Positions 43,907 through 56,599 of a stretch of 64,000 bases of DNA are shown piece by piece. A model generated the notes under the pieces. It was not told the DNA's origin. It was given only the letters and a program-made list of their open reading frames with translations, and ran no database searches. Source of the stretch: Nageia nagi (taxonomy: Eukaryota > Pinophyta); NCBI GenBank assembly GCA_050084985.1, contig JBITNC010000001.1, positions 496,001-560,000 of the forward strand. The letters run 5' to 3'. The position numbers were made by a program, and so were the translations under genes. Every line of letters starts with the position of its first letter. Position 1 is the stretch's first letter.

Positions 43907-44635
43907 ATGATCAATTCTGAGGTGAAAATGCAAGAGAGTATTGTGGGGGGTTGTGATGCACTCAAAAGAAAAGCCCAATATTCTGATTGCACCACCGGTT
44001 ATAAGAAACGTGGTTTGGGATCTGCTCCATCGAATGTCAGCTTTGGATGTCTTGAAGATGGGACGGCCTTAAGCGAACACATTTTCAGTACCAATTATTC
44101 AGAAACTCTTTGCTTTTCTCAACAAATTTTTCTCAATGAAAAAAGTAGCGTGGACATGTGTATAGGAAAAAGGGAAGAAATCGAGCATGGTGTTTTTAAG
44201 GAAGGTGCGAGCAAAGGGTGGCATGATGAGGGTGTTAGGAAGGAGAAGGAGAAAGAGAAGCGTTATAGAGGAGTGAGGAGGAGGCCATGGGGAAAATACG
44301 CAGCAGAAATCAGAGACTCGAATAGGAATGGTATGCGTGTGTGGCTTGGAACATTTTGCAGTGCAGAAGAAGCCGCCATGGCTTACGACCGAGCTGCTTT
44401 GAGCATCAGAGGTCCACGAGCTGTGCTCAACTTTCCAGATCTCTTCTCCACCTTCAATGGAGACGAAGGGAGTCATGTGGTAGAATCCGCATCCTCAATC
44501 GGCACTGGGAACGAGAGATTTGTGATAGAAGTGGAGGACATGGGCGTTGAATATTTGGAAGAGTTCCTTCTCACAAGTGAAAGGATAACCGCTTCTTCTC
44601 TACTTGTTCCTCAGGGAACTGACCATAATAAGTAG
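43907..44635 (+). CDS. AP2/ERF transcription factor, group IX-like
   Basis: An intron-less frame of 242 residues and the only intact low-copy plant gene here. A single AP2/ERF domain spans about residues 119-177: [18 protein letters not shown], then [20 protein letters not shown] and LNFP. The alanine and aspartate at the ERF-diagnostic positions (AAEIRD), not the DREB valine/glutamate pair, point to GCC-box binding. A lysine-rich stretch (KEKEKEKR) precedes the domain. The C-terminus has an acidic EDLL-like activation motif (about residues 206-221, [16 protein letters not shown]), typical of group IX, which includes ERF1- and ORCA-type regulators of defence and jasmonate/ethylene responses. 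The start is the first ATG after the TATA box. Residues 1-110 have no named domain. The role is inferred from the family. Confidence 0.9.
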   Translation: MINSEVKMQESIVGGCDALKRKAQYSDCTTGYKKRGLGSAPSNVSFGCLEDGTALSEHIFSTNYSETLCFSQQIFLNEKSSVDMCIGKREEIEHGVFKEGASKGWHDEGVRKEKEKEKRYRGVRRRPWGKYAAEIRDSNRNGMRVWLGTFCSAEEAAMAYDRAALSIRGPRAVLNFPDLFSTFNGDEGSHVVESASSIGTGNERFVIEVEDMGVEYLEEFLLTSERITASSLLVPQGTDHNK

Positions 44636-44915
44636 GCACCAAAGTTATCTACAGCCTCCTGCCCTTTTTCTTTCGATTTTAAAATAAGATTTGTTTTATG
44701 CAGAATGCATTTTTCAGAAAAATGATCTCACGTCCCTCTCTTTACTAATGTTGGAAAACAGAAGTTCGCACTTATTGGGTTGGGTTATATTTGTGATACT
44801 TCAACTTACATTACATGTTTCTTGATTTGGCGTTAGATTTTATATATTTTTAAGTTTGCTTTAGGCGTCTTCTTTCCAAACTTTGTTTTTCTGTATATAA
44901 TTTGTATATTTTTAA
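44636..44915 (+). other. ERF gene 3' flank
   Basis: The probable 3' UTR follows the TAG at 44633-44635. AT-rich blocks (TTTTAAAATAAGATTTG near 44678) could serve polyadenylation, but no canonical AATAAA is present nearby. The 9 bases at 44907-44915 are the left target copy of the MITE. Confidence 0.45.
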
Positions 44916-45264
44916 GGGACATTTACAAAAATAGCTTTCATAAATAATGAAATTATAGAAATGGTTCTATATAGAAAATATAATGAATCTCAACTAATTT
45001 TAATTTGTAGCACTATAAAAGATAAACATAAGGTGGGGAATCTATAATATCATGAACATTATGCAACACATGCACAATCTGGTCCAGAAAAATGCAGGTA
45101 TGGGGTGGGGAATGGGCAATTGGAAAGAGAGTGAGACAGCCAACAAATAATATGAATGCAATCTTTGGGATGTTTGTCTAAAGGTTATTTTTGTAAATAA
45201 AAATTTTTTATGGTTATTTCCTTAATTTTTTTTTATTTGTGAAGGTTATTTTTATAAATGTTTC
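44916..45264. mobile_element. Mutator-like MITE
   Basis: A 349-bp non-coding element with imperfect terminal inverted repeats of 30 bp or more. The left end is GGGACATTTACAAAAATAGC; the right end, reverse-complemented, is GAAACATTTATAAAAATAAC. Both continue to a shared CA(T/C)AAATAA. It is flanked by an exact 9-bp duplication, TATTTTTAA (44907-44915 and 45265-45273), the size made by Mutator-superfamily transposases. The interior (GGTATGGGGTGGGGAATGGG) has no frame. It would need a transposase in trans. Confidence 0.85.
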
Positions 45265-45278
45265 TATTTTTAAATTAA

Positions 45279-45281
<3 letters not shown>

Positions 45282-45312
<31 letters not shown>
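45282..45312. repeat. (AT)n microsatellite
   Basis: About 15 uninterrupted AT dinucleotides, 9 bp right of the MITE's target copy. Confidence 0.95.
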
Positions 45313-45315
<3 letters not shown>

Positions 45316-46300
45316 AACCCACTTAAATACTTTAAATATATATTTATAAAATATGTAGAAGTGTCAATTTTGAGATATTTATTTTAAATAGATTGATACA
45401 TTACATAAATATTATAAAATTAAAATACAAAAAAATTATAAATAAAGATGCAGTTAATATCACATATACATAGTTTTTATTTAAAAAATATAATAAAAAT
45501 CAAATAAGGATAATTTTTCAAAGTCTCTACCCTTAAAAGTTGAAACATAACTAAAATCCTATCGAGTTAATGGTAGGTGCAAATGAGGTGGGGATCCTGT
45601 CCCGGGTGGATTTTAACAAAAAAAATAAGGATAATTAAATATAAAATTAAAATTAAAATATGAATGTTATAATTGTGTATCAATTTCAACCATTGGATTA
45701 TTGTTAAACTTACACACAAGTGATAAATGAGCTCTCTACCTTCCTCTTATCTATCATTTGAAATACTTCTGAACTTAGTAACACTTAAGCATTTTTAAAA
45801 TCTTATAAGAATATTTATAGTTGATTATTTTAATTTAATTATTTTTAAAAAAAAGTTTATAAAAGTTTAATTAAAGAATTATATCTTTGTTTTTTTTTTA
45901 AGATTTGGATAGTGTGATAAATCCAAATGACTAATGCTTAGGGTTGAGCATTCTCATCTCACCCATGATCCCTTTGTAAGGCTAAGAGCTAAGCTTATCA
46001 ATAGGGGACTAATATACACCCTACTCACACACACAACATGATTTTAACCTTGTCATTAAGATGAAATCACTTTTTTTATGATTATGAATTTTATTATTTA
46101 TTATTTTACATGATTAATTATTTAAATATTATTTTTTATTACAAAGGTAAATATATATTATCAAAAAAGTGATGGGTATTAATAGGATCCCCAAATCCTA
46201 TCTCAAAAGTGGCATCCATTTTTCACTACTTAATCAATTAAGCCAACTATCCAATTATACTTGGTAGTAGCAAAAAAGACAAGAGAATGATACCAAAAAT
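45313..46300. other. Gene-free AT-rich spacer
   Basis: No coding signal. A short GC-rich word block (GATCCTGTCCCGGGTGG) lies near 45591, without identifiable context. Confidence 0.5.
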
Positions 46301-46303
46301 AAA

Positions 46304-48055
46304 TTAAACTATCACCAAACTACTTAATTGGCCCTTTAGAGCTTCTTTCTCCAAAAATGGATAATACATGACTAAAAATGGATAAGACTTCTTTTTTGAT
46401 ATATTTTCCTTTCTCGATACATTGAAGTGTCCTCTCATCTTGTTGATCTTACTCATCTTATTCCTTGTCCCTACACAATTCCCATTCATCTTCTCTTTTA
46501 ATGGACATGTAGTGGCATTCTTCACACCCTTTGTTATCCTTTCAAGGGGAGTGATCATCTACAGGCCAACCATCATTTTATAGGGGACTTCATCCTCCTC
46601 CTCCTTACTTACTAGATAATATGCTTCAATATCCATATCATCACGCTTTACTTTAGTGTCACACTTCTTATCAGCCTTGTCCTTCTAAATAGGAGATGAA
46701 GTAGTGGAATTCATGAGAGGAGCTTCACTCTCACCAATCCCTTCCTTTTGATCTTCTTTTTTTGCTTCTTTGGTCATCTCTTCAGGGTATCCAGGCAATA
46801 ATTCCTTAGCTTCATTAACCTTATGTTCTTGAGGTTGCATTTTCACTTCCTTTTCCTATGGTTTTTATATAATATCCTTTACTTCTTTATCCAATGGCAC
46901 AAGGGCTTCCTTTTCTCCTTAAAAGGAATCCTCTATCAAAATTTATTTTTTAGAATCCACCCTTTGTTGCATCTTCTTTTTATGAGAATGAGTTTCTCTC
47001 TAGCTACCACTTAGTTCCCTTCACCCCTTTATAAGATATCTTGGGTTACGATAATCCAATCTTTGATCAAGGATTTGGGGTTATATGATTCTTTCCCTTA
47101 TCTTTGGCTGGGGAACTTCTTTTATCCATCTTTACATGACTCATTTGCTTCTTATTCTACTCCTCCATCATCTAAACTACCTCATTCCTCATCACATCAA
47201 TATTCTTTTCCAAATTGAGGACTTAAGTCTATTGCATCCCCCTTCTAACTAAGTTGTAAGAACTAAACAATACATATGATAAACTAACCCTTTGTGTCTC
47301 AAGACATTATCATTACCATCTCAAAACATTTTTTTACAAAGGCTTGATTGAAATCTGACTTGAAGAAGAGGAAACATATCTCAAATTTCCTCCTCTAATG
47401 GAAATGAATTAATAAAATTATATGGGGGTCAAAAAATAAACTACCATTGAGAGTGAAATATTTGATGGCCCACATGGCCATTCAATCCTAGGATTTGGAT
47501 AATTCCTTTTGAGTAATCCTAGTACGTGCTTTAATTAGAATTTCTCGTATACCTAGAAAAACATCCATTTTATTCTATCAAACTTTTCATTCCTTTGAAA
47601 CTTATCTCCTTCTAGACTTATTATATTTTATTGGGAAATAACTTCCTTAATGAAAATAATTTCCATAGATCACACCTTTTTCCCATCTTCCCTTCTAATT
47701 CTCCACCACTTTTTTAGAGATTTTGGGGTTGCTTTCACAATACTTTTTCAAGAATTTTCTCACCCTGCCTTTCTTAATCAACTTCCAATAATCCTTATCA
47801 CTCCTATCCTTAGCATAGTTTCTTAGCTTAAACCTACAAATCTTTCTTATTTCTCTCTTTGGTTCCCTTCCTCACGATAGAACAATGAAAAATTTTAAGG
47901 TTTATATGATATATAACTGCCTTCCTATTTTCCACCTTAAAAATGAACATTTTTGCATGGAATCCTCCATGCCAATCTATCACATCATGGAGACTAGACA
48001 TTAAGAGGGAGGGTGAATTAAATTTGAGATGCAGACTAGGTCTATGATACATATG
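46304..48055 (-). pseudogene. Broken minus-strand coding relic, unrecognised
   Basis: The minus strand keeps amino-acid-like composition across about 1.7 kb, with stops. From right to left, pieces are MYHRPSLHLKFNSPSL and SLHDVIDWHGGFHAKMF at 48052-47834. A middle part follows, then a charged tail rich in K/E (about 46560-46850), and finally MITPLERITKGVKNATTCPL with KEKMNGNCVGTRNKM at 46558-46304. I cannot name a domain. A long, lysine/glutamate-rich C-terminal half and the surrounding repeats make an old retroelement frame likely, but that is inference. Confidence 0.35.
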
Positions 48056-48576
48056 ACATACTAGAATAAGAATGCGATTAAGAGAAATTGTAATTCTTAT
48101 CCACTTTGTATCTTTTATAGGTGTAATTGTCCTCCAATCACAAGGTTGGTTTCACTCTTCATGCATGAGATAGTTTCCTTCAAACTATAGTCAAACTCAA
48201 ACTTTTATAACCATTCTTTCATTGCACCACTTTTATCATAGTCATCCACCATATGTAGAGCCATTAGTAAATCCCTTTTATTTTTCTTGGTATAAATAAA
48301 ATGTATTTACCCCTAGTAAGATCATTATCTATATTTTTATATGGGATTAAATGAATCCTATTTACTAAGTAAACTTAAGGCATTTACAATGATCCCATCC
48401 ACTCTGATGGGGGACTTAAACTTAAGGCATTTACACCTAGCCTCAATTACCTACCCAAATATTAACACCTCAATCTAAATGTTACCAACCATTGCAAACA
48501 TATTAATGGAGGGGAGGTTGAATGCTTACCATTTACAAAATTAAACATAAGGCATTTAATCAAGGTCATAGTAAAT

Positions 48577-48970
48577 AGAAGGTATTTATCCTAGATGTCA
48601 TATCACCTTGCATGCTTTTATATATGGCCAACCACCTTTTATGTTTCGTTAATGATAAGGGTTAAACATTTATTTTTTACAAAGCTAAATATAACTCATT
48701 TACACCTTAGCATAGTAAAATCTAGGTGTTTATCTCATACATCGTATCACCTTGCATGCATTTTGAACATCACCAACCATCTTTGATATGTATTTATTAA
48801 TCGTAAGGGTCAAACACTTTTTTTTATAAGGTTAAATAGAAGGTATTTATCCCATACATCATATAATCTTACATGCATTTTAAACATCACCAAACACCTT
48901 TGATACATTCATTAATAGTGAGGGTAAATATTTTCTATTTACAACGGTAAAGAGAAGGTATTTAATTACT
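48577..48970. repeat. Tandem array, unit about 115-145 bp
   Basis: Three units and a partial fourth start at 48577, 48722, 48838 and 48953. Each opens with A(G/A)AAGGTATTTATC-like sequence and contains CATATCACCTTGCATGC or variants, then CATCACCAA(C/A)C and TTTGATA. Spacings are 145, 116 and 115 bp. Related, poorer copies may extend left to about 48360. Confidence 0.75.
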
Positions 48971-48979
48971 CCCTATCAC

Positions 48980-50970
48980 ATATTTTGAAATCATTTTAGG
49001 AGTAAATAGGGGGCTTTATTTCTATTAAAAATGAAATAAAGGTGGCCCATATTATTTATTATTGTTAATATTCATTGTTGGTTACATTGATATTGCAAAG
49101 AGCTTGAACAAATAACACAACATTGGTTAGTAGGTATATTTTTCAACCAGCTTTTGCATATTTAGTTGCATTCTATGAAACTATGTTTGCACCATGCATC
49201 TTTTCAAATAATTCCTAGACCATTCTTTGATATTTTGCATGCATACATGTAGAATATTATAAAAGCTATTTTAAAACCCATAGCTCCTTGCCTATTTTCA
49301 ATACATGGATTATGGTATTGAAATATGTTGCTAAAATAACCATTTGCTATAAAAATATTATGGTGTGCAAACTATTCTTGCTAATGAGCCTCATCAACCT
49401 AGGTATTAATAGTTGAATTCAAAAAATATTATTCTATAAATACAAATGAGAAGGATAATTGAGATTCCAACCAAAATATTCTTCATATTTTTTACAACTT
49501 GGACATTGGAAAATCGAGCATGGACCTTCTAGCTCCCTAATTTAAGCAATCATATACATGATACAAAAAAGTAAATACCAAGGATAATGACCTACAAGAA
49601 TGGACATTATTCGTATTCTTATATGATCTACAAGCACTAAGCAAACACATCCACACATGTAATATAGGTTTTATGGAGATCTTAATAATGAAGTTTGAAG
49701 CTTCCTTAATAAATCATGCATAACTAAAAGTTCAACAATGAATGTATAATGATTCATCATAGAAATAATGAAATAAGAGTCACTTATGCTTTTAAGTATT
49801 TGTAACCCTTATCCACTAGATATACAAAGGTTATGTTGTTAGGGTTAGTTACCAAGTGTTTGATTAGATAAAAGACTTTAAGGGAATTCTTATTGTAGCC
49901 TCTAAATGCATATCCTATAATTATTATAGTACATGAAATTATATTTGCATCATGCATCTTCTGAAATAATTCTTAGGCCTTTTGTATTCGTACATATTTT
50001 GCATATATTTCTATAGGTCACTCACAACCCCAACAATTGATGTTAAACCATCTTCAAGTATTCTTTAATGAATGTCCATACCTTCTTATCATGATAGGAT
50101 TTAAAAATTTTAATTAAAAAAAGAAACACATATGTCTATCAATCATAAAATAAAGCACATTTAATCTAGTTTTAAATAAGTGCATTATATTCTCTAAAAA
50201 CACTTGAAAGCCTCTAAATTATAATCTATCTGATATCTTCAAAGTTCTCATTAACAACATGTGCGAGACTAATAAGATTAAATATTTTATCATCTGATAG
50301 ACAAATTTGATCTATCTTAAATAAATATGGTATCTTCAAAGAATTTATTTGTGTTAAACAAAAGTGATCTTTCTGTTGCAAGAAAATCATTTTGTTTGAA
50401 ATGATTTTATAAATTCAAACAAATTATTTCAATACAAAAAAAAATGTAATCAAATTTTAATAAAATCAACTAAAACCAAAATACTAGCATCAAGGACATA
50501 AAATTTGATGTTATAATTTGAACTTTTTTGAAGATAAATTAGAGTATGTTGATTCTGCTCTTTACTTTGATATTAGAAGATTGTAAATTTATGTGATTTA
50601 TGTGCTTATTTCCTTTTGTATACAACAATTTATGCTGAATAAAGTTCTCTTTTCTTTATATTTCTATAGCGAATGTGATATGATTGATATTTTTCTTTTC
50701 ATAAGATTATTGTAGATATTGTAGATAATAGACTTAATAAATAGATGCATATTTGATGTTAAGTCAATAGTAATATGGTTGAGAAAAATTCCTGTACCTC
50801 CATTTGATAATCAATTATGTGTTTTCTTACATTACCATTCCCCCAAATTAAAATCAAATGATTAAATCCCATGATCTAATGAATGAAGTCTTTTTCGAAT
50901 ATTGATTACTTGTTGATTTTGAATAGAAATAACATTTCATTAATTAAAAAGTACATTACAAAGTGGGATG
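48980..50970. other. Gene-free AT-rich region
   Basis: About 2 kb without a credible frame, LTR edge, primer site or inverted terminus. Confidence 0.45.
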
Positions 50971-50973
50971 TGT

Positions 50974-51288
50974 CTACTGCAATAACAATTCATTGAATGT
51001 AAATAACAATTTATCATGACCCACCTCAAGACACTTTTTGACCTTGAGTACCATCAAGGATTTGAATGAATTATGTTTGTATAATACTATGGTAATGACA
51101 AGTTTGATATGGGAATATGTATCATTTGTGACATTTTGATGTTGGCTTTGAGATGTTTTGACATAGGTCACAGAGTGAAGAAATAACCCAAAGACCCTAT
51201 AGACCAAAGGTGAATTGGTGATGGGAATAGAAGGGTAAGAGGAGAAAATGATTGGCATTGATTCTCTAACAGACCCTATGACCATCAT
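50974..51288 (-). pseudogene. Short minus-strand coding relic, unrecognised
   Basis: A 104-residue frame with protein-like composition (KHNSFKSLMVLKVKKCLEVG, then HDKLLFTFNELL). Reading just beyond it in other frames gives no clear extension. It may be a fragment of a retroelement polyprotein. I could not match it to a domain. Confidence 0.25.
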
Positions 51289-51996
51289 AAATCATGTAAA
51301 TGCATGTAAGAGAATTGCTATGATTATCAATTTTTTGATGAAAATATATTTGCAAAAAATTATTGTAGGTAAAGATGTATTTTTTTTTGTTTGGTATTTT
51401 TGAAATTCAAATTTTGAAATGAAAATAAAAAGGGATATACTTTATTTAAATCTAAAAATTTATATAATGTTATAAACATAAATTTAATGGGGTAAAAGTT
51501 GAATATGAGTGTCCATATTATTGCCACATAGGGCTAATAGTAAAAACACTATTAGATAGAGACTAAGGTCTCCTTGTGGTATTACAAGATATTTAATGGG
51601 TAGAAAAATAATGGAGTAATGACCCTACTTAGTTTTGTTTTCTTATGTTAGGTGTGGATAATAGTTGAAACTAAATTGTTAGCAAATAAAATAGATTCTA
51701 AAGTATTAAATTCCATTACCATCATTTCCAACTTTAAGCAAACCTAACTAAAAATTATTAAGAGTGTGAGGATATGTCCATTTGGACACATTTGAGCCCC
51801 TTTAACTATAAATAAAAAAAATAGAGCTTTAGAAAAACCTACCTATCTATCTCTTGCTATTTTCATTTTATTTTGGTTATCCTCAAGCTTGGTGTAGAGT
51901 TACATGAAGAAAATAAGTCTCTCTTTCCTCTTCAAGTTAAAGTGCATTCTTTTACATTTTTTTGCCTAATTAAGGTAGTCCTATTTTGAGATATTT

Positions 51997-52890
51997 AATA
52001 TGATGTTTATTGTAATGTTTGGTAAAGCTTCATAGAATTAATTATTGTTAGCAGTGTTGAACCATCTGAAAAGATATAATGGTTATTTTATTTAAATATT
52101 GTTACCATGTCCTTTTCTTTAAAAAGTAAAAAAGTGGTATTTTCTTTTGTTATTCTCTTTTTATTTAGATGTAGGAGTGAAAAAATTTACGTACAAATTG
52201 TATTATGTATTTTATGATATTTTAAGAAGATTAGTCAAATATTTTTCCTTATGCTTTTAGCTAGAATTTAATGAATTTATTTTGATATATATTTTATTAA
52301 ATTTCTAATATGATATTTATTATAATATTTGATAAAGTTTCATATAATTAATTGTTGTTAGAAGTGTTGTAATATTTGAAGAGACATAGTGGTTATTTTA
52401 TTTAAAGGTTGGTACCATATTTTTTTCTTTAAAAAGTAAAAGAGTGGAATTTTCTTTAGTTATTCTACCTTTGTTTAGATGTAGGGGTGGAAAATTTCAT
52501 GTACAAATTATGTTATTATTTTTCAAAGAGACTAGTCAAATATTTCTCCTTATGCCTTTAGTTAGAATTTAATGAATTTATTTTGACATAAATTTTTTTA
52601 AATTTATAATATGATATTTATTATAATGTTTGATAAAGTTTCATATAATTAATTATTATTAGAAGTGTTATACCATTTGAAGAGACATAGTGGGTATTTT
52701 ATTTAAAGGTTGGTACCATGTTTTTTTCTTTAAAAAGTAAAAGAGTGGGATTTTCTTTTGTATACATTTCATGTACAAATTGTATTATGATATTTTAAGG
52801 AGACTAGTCAAATATTTCTCTTTATACCTTTAGCTAGAGTTTAATGAATTTATTTTGACATGAATTTTATTAAAGTCTTAATATGATGTT
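51997..52890. repeat. Tandem array, unit about 270-310 bp
   Basis: Units start at 51997, 52307 and 52608, and the next begins at 52880, each with AATATGAT(G/A)TTTAT(T/C). Conserved blocks inside each unit are CATA(G/T)AATTAATT, CTTTAAAAAGTAAAA(A/G)AGTGG and (G/A)ACTAGTCAAATATTT. The third unit is shortened by a deletion of about 30 bp. No coding content. Confidence 0.85.
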
Positions 52891-55615
52891 TATCATCTTA
52901 GTAAAGAAATATTGTCAAATTCATATGAAAGTAGGGAAAGATGAATTAATAAAAATATATTTGCTTGTTATTATCTAAGTTTGTCACTTAAACTAATTAG
53001 TATCTAATGAGATGATAAGTTATGTTTAATATTTTTAATAACTAATTCAAGAACTCTTTAGAATCTTATCTTAAATGAATTATGGTTTTGAGATTATGAT
53101 ATTTGTATAATATTTAGTGAAATAATTCATATGGAACCAATTACGTAAATTAATTATTAAGATATCCAAGACTTTATTGTGAATAATTTAATTATTTAAG
53201 ATAGATTAATTATAGGGTAAATAAATAATTGATTAATGTACATTGACCAAGGAAAAGAGATAATTTCTTCTAAGGTCTATAGTTAAATTCATTTGCATAA
53301 TGGTCAAGTTTTAAAATGGTTGTCCTAATCCTCTCCCTCCTAGTACTCGATCCACCACCAAGCTCCAAGGGATGTTCGATACTCATTGCATGAAGATTGA
53401 TGGAGATGTTTAATGGTTGATACAATGGTCAAAACCATATGACATGAACAAATTTGGATTACAGATTCATTGGATATGAAATAGTATGATTTTTTAAAAA
53501 TATCCCATTAGTGATTAAATGAGTTGTATTATATTTGAATTGCTTTTGTATAATGCATGGTCTCTACTAGTAATAAATTATAGAAGCTTTGAAGTTTATA
53601 AAAGTAAATTTCATTCATACATTTCATAGATAGATTATATTAGGTATTAATTAATGAATATTGTAGATTATTTTTTATTTATATAATTTTTAGCAAAATA
53701 TTAGTATTGTGATTTAATAAGCTTTCTTTTAATTATGGTTACAAATACTACAATTAGTATTGATTATATGGATTACTAGAAGTAGGAATTACTATTTTTT
53801 TATGAAAATGATTAATAATAATACAAATTGAAAAACTAAATGATTTTAATAAAATCTAAAGAAGTAGGTTGATTAGAAAACAATCTTAATTTAGACTTAG
53901 GGTTCCAAAAGATAATTTAGAAGCATTTGAGATATTTTAGGGACTCTTGAGATCAAATTGAATACCAATGGAAACCCATGAGATAAATGGAATCATTCCA
54001 GACTCTTTTTGGATGAATGTAAGGAAAATGATGAAGAACCTTCATCAATTAAACCTACCTTGCTATATGATAAACAAAAAAAATATTATTTATGTGAGGA
54101 CCACATAGAGTCGCATTACTTTTGTAACAATAGTAGCTAGATCTTTTCTCATAACTTGTTACTTTATGTATTCAAGAGATCTTTTAAAAAGTGGATCCAT
54201 ATACATAATACAATGCATATGGGATAAATAAGAAAACATGTGACTTCTTGAGTAAGCCTATAATTGAAACTTTCATCAAACATGAATGGTGTTAAACCTT
54301 AGAACTTATCTTATACCACTTCACTATCGAAAATATTAGTTTATAGTTAGTAAGACATAGGTGGTTCTTTTTGTCAACACATTTAAAAATAGATTAGACT
54401 AAACAACCACTCAAGGATATTGTTTGATATCATGGCTCCCCAAGTTATAGGCATAGGGATGTTGAACCACATGGTGGGACTAGCTGATAGTTATGGGTAG
54501 ATTAGTACTCATATCCCCTGACAAATGAGTCAAGTGGGGATAGCAATAGGAAAAACTACTATTACTAGGTGAGAATAACTAGTAGTCATACCACTTATAG
54601 TTAGCAAATAGGGGTATGATGATTATTTCATAGGTGATTCTACCTGCTCATATGGAAGTTTGCCTAGGAAAAACTATTTGCTTCTATAAGATGGAGAGTT
54701 ATCATCAGGTGGAAATGCTAACTTAATGGAAGTGTGATCTCTTGGATGGTATGGGCCTTGAGTAGAAAATCACTACTTTATGACCAAAAATCCTATTACA
54801 CATGGGATGTAGAATAGGAATGGTGAGGTTACTTTTGAGGTGTCTTCTTAATAGGATGAGTGTTGAGGAGTGAACACCAAAAAAAGTTATTAGGGTTGTT
54901 TACCTTGGGTTCTTGATCAATCTTGCAATGTGAGTGTTGAACTAGCTAGCAACATTACCAAGCTCATGTGGGGTCACCTGCTTCATTCCTAGAATATTGA
55001 GTGTTAACCAAATAAAATAAAATATGTCTAAATTTTAGAGTTTTGGTTGATGGAAATAAGGGGTTACATTACACAATTCATTAGTTATTTATTTTAAATG
55101 AATATAATTTATCTAATGCAAAAAAATCATTTTCTAAAATATTTGAAAGAATTGAAAGTATTATGGGATTTTTAGAGTTGTTGGATCATGTCTATGCAAA
55201 TATGATTATGCCTAATTATAACAATTTGTTCATTTTATTATGTTGGAAATAAATATTACATTTTCTATAATGGTAAGCAAAATGAAGTGGAAAAAGTTTT
55301 ATCATTTCCCTATCCAAGAAATGGTTGACAAGGAGGTTTTTTCTTGCCTTGACCTATCATGGACTAAGTTCATTACAAAGGAGTTAGTGATAAATATTTT
55401 TTGGTGGCTATAGCTCTTGGTAGATTACATGATTTCAAGAGAGGTGAAAATCCAAAATCCTAATGTACTTTTATGTATAAGAACATGGTTAACGATATTT
55501 ATGATGAAGCTGATGGTAGCTACCCTACAATTTTTTACGCATTAGAAAAATGTGAAACTTAAGTGTAGTTTTTGAAATTAACCTTTAATTTTTTATTATG
55601 CAAAGTGTAATAGAT
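52891..55615. other. Long gene-free region
   Basis: AT-rich with scattered, mostly short frames. A short GC-richer word run lies near 53330-53380. I see no LTR ends or protein domain that I can support. Confidence 0.4.
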
Positions 55616-55619
55616 TTAT

Positions 55620-56560
55620 TAACTAGTATATTATCATTGAATTGTAGTTATTGGCACTCATATGGGTACCAAGATAAGAGGGACAACCTACCTCCACCAA
55701 AAAGGAAGAGGTATTTTATCTAAAAGAGAGAATGTAAAAGTCATTTTTTGGTAAAGGTATATGAACACAATCCTAATGTTTCCTTCATAAATTATAATTT
55801 TTTCCAACATGTGGATTCAAAAGGAACTCCTTCCATGGTGTCAATGATTCATCAAACAATTCAAGGTTAGTGTTAGAACCACATTTTTAATTTGAAATGG
55901 TATCAATGATTGAGATATTTTTACATATAGGTGTTTCAATTAATCAAATTACTAAAGGGTAGTACTTGAATGAGTTATTTGGTGAGTTGCCAACAATTTA
56001 AGATGATTGTATAATGAGGAAAAATATTGCCAATATATAAAATAAGTTTAAAAATATGAAAGTACAAAACAATAATATAGATTCACAAACTATTAATTTA
56101 TGGTATCAAGATGAGAAATAAAAATTTTAATTTATCATCAACCACACAAAAAGATTGAGGGTTTTGGTTTGGGCTATCAAAGTCCATGGATGTTAAAAAA
56201 AATGGTATCATGTTTATACAATAGTATGATTGCAATAGATGTAAAATTTGGCACTAGAAAGTGTGGGGTAAGTTTAATGTCTTATTTTTCTCATTAATAT
56301 GCATTTCAATACATATTTTGTAATTCTAACTTCTTTTGTTGTCAATTGCAATTCCTATTACATACATTGATTTTTTTATGATCAGGATAATGGAATGCTT
56401 TTTGTATGGATGGTTTCTCGAAGTAATCAGATGGAGGATAATATATAATGGCTACAAATATTACATGATTTATGCAAAGAACATACACCTGATTGGAAGG
56501 TGGAAGCCTTCATGAAAAATGATGTTCTACCTAAAATAGAAGCAATAAGGTATGAGTTAT
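55620..56560 (+). pseudogene. Mutator-like (MULE) transposase relic
   Basis: Broken frames read in the order expected of a plant MULE/SWIM-type transposase. HNPNVSFINYNFFQHVDSKG lies near 55758. A spacer ending in YLNELFGELPTI and INLWYQDEK follows near 55960-56120. A block like SMIAIDVKFGTRKCG near 56225-56270 matches the conserved 'DATFGTN' start of the transposase core. GMLFVWMVSRSNQMEDN, then KEHTPDWKVEAFMKNDVLP (56390-56545) match the following core helices. Between 56270 and 56350 a GT..AG-like interval (GGTAAGTTT to TTGCAA) could be an old intron. Stops and shifts make it inactive. No terminal inverted repeats were located. Confidence 0.5.
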
Positions 56561-56599
56561 TAATTTCAACTATGAAGTGTGTAAAATCATCTTTACAAA

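Noticed and set aside
44099-44476. 125-residue minus-strand frame opposite the ERF gene
   Set aside because: Antisense shadow of the AP2 coding region.
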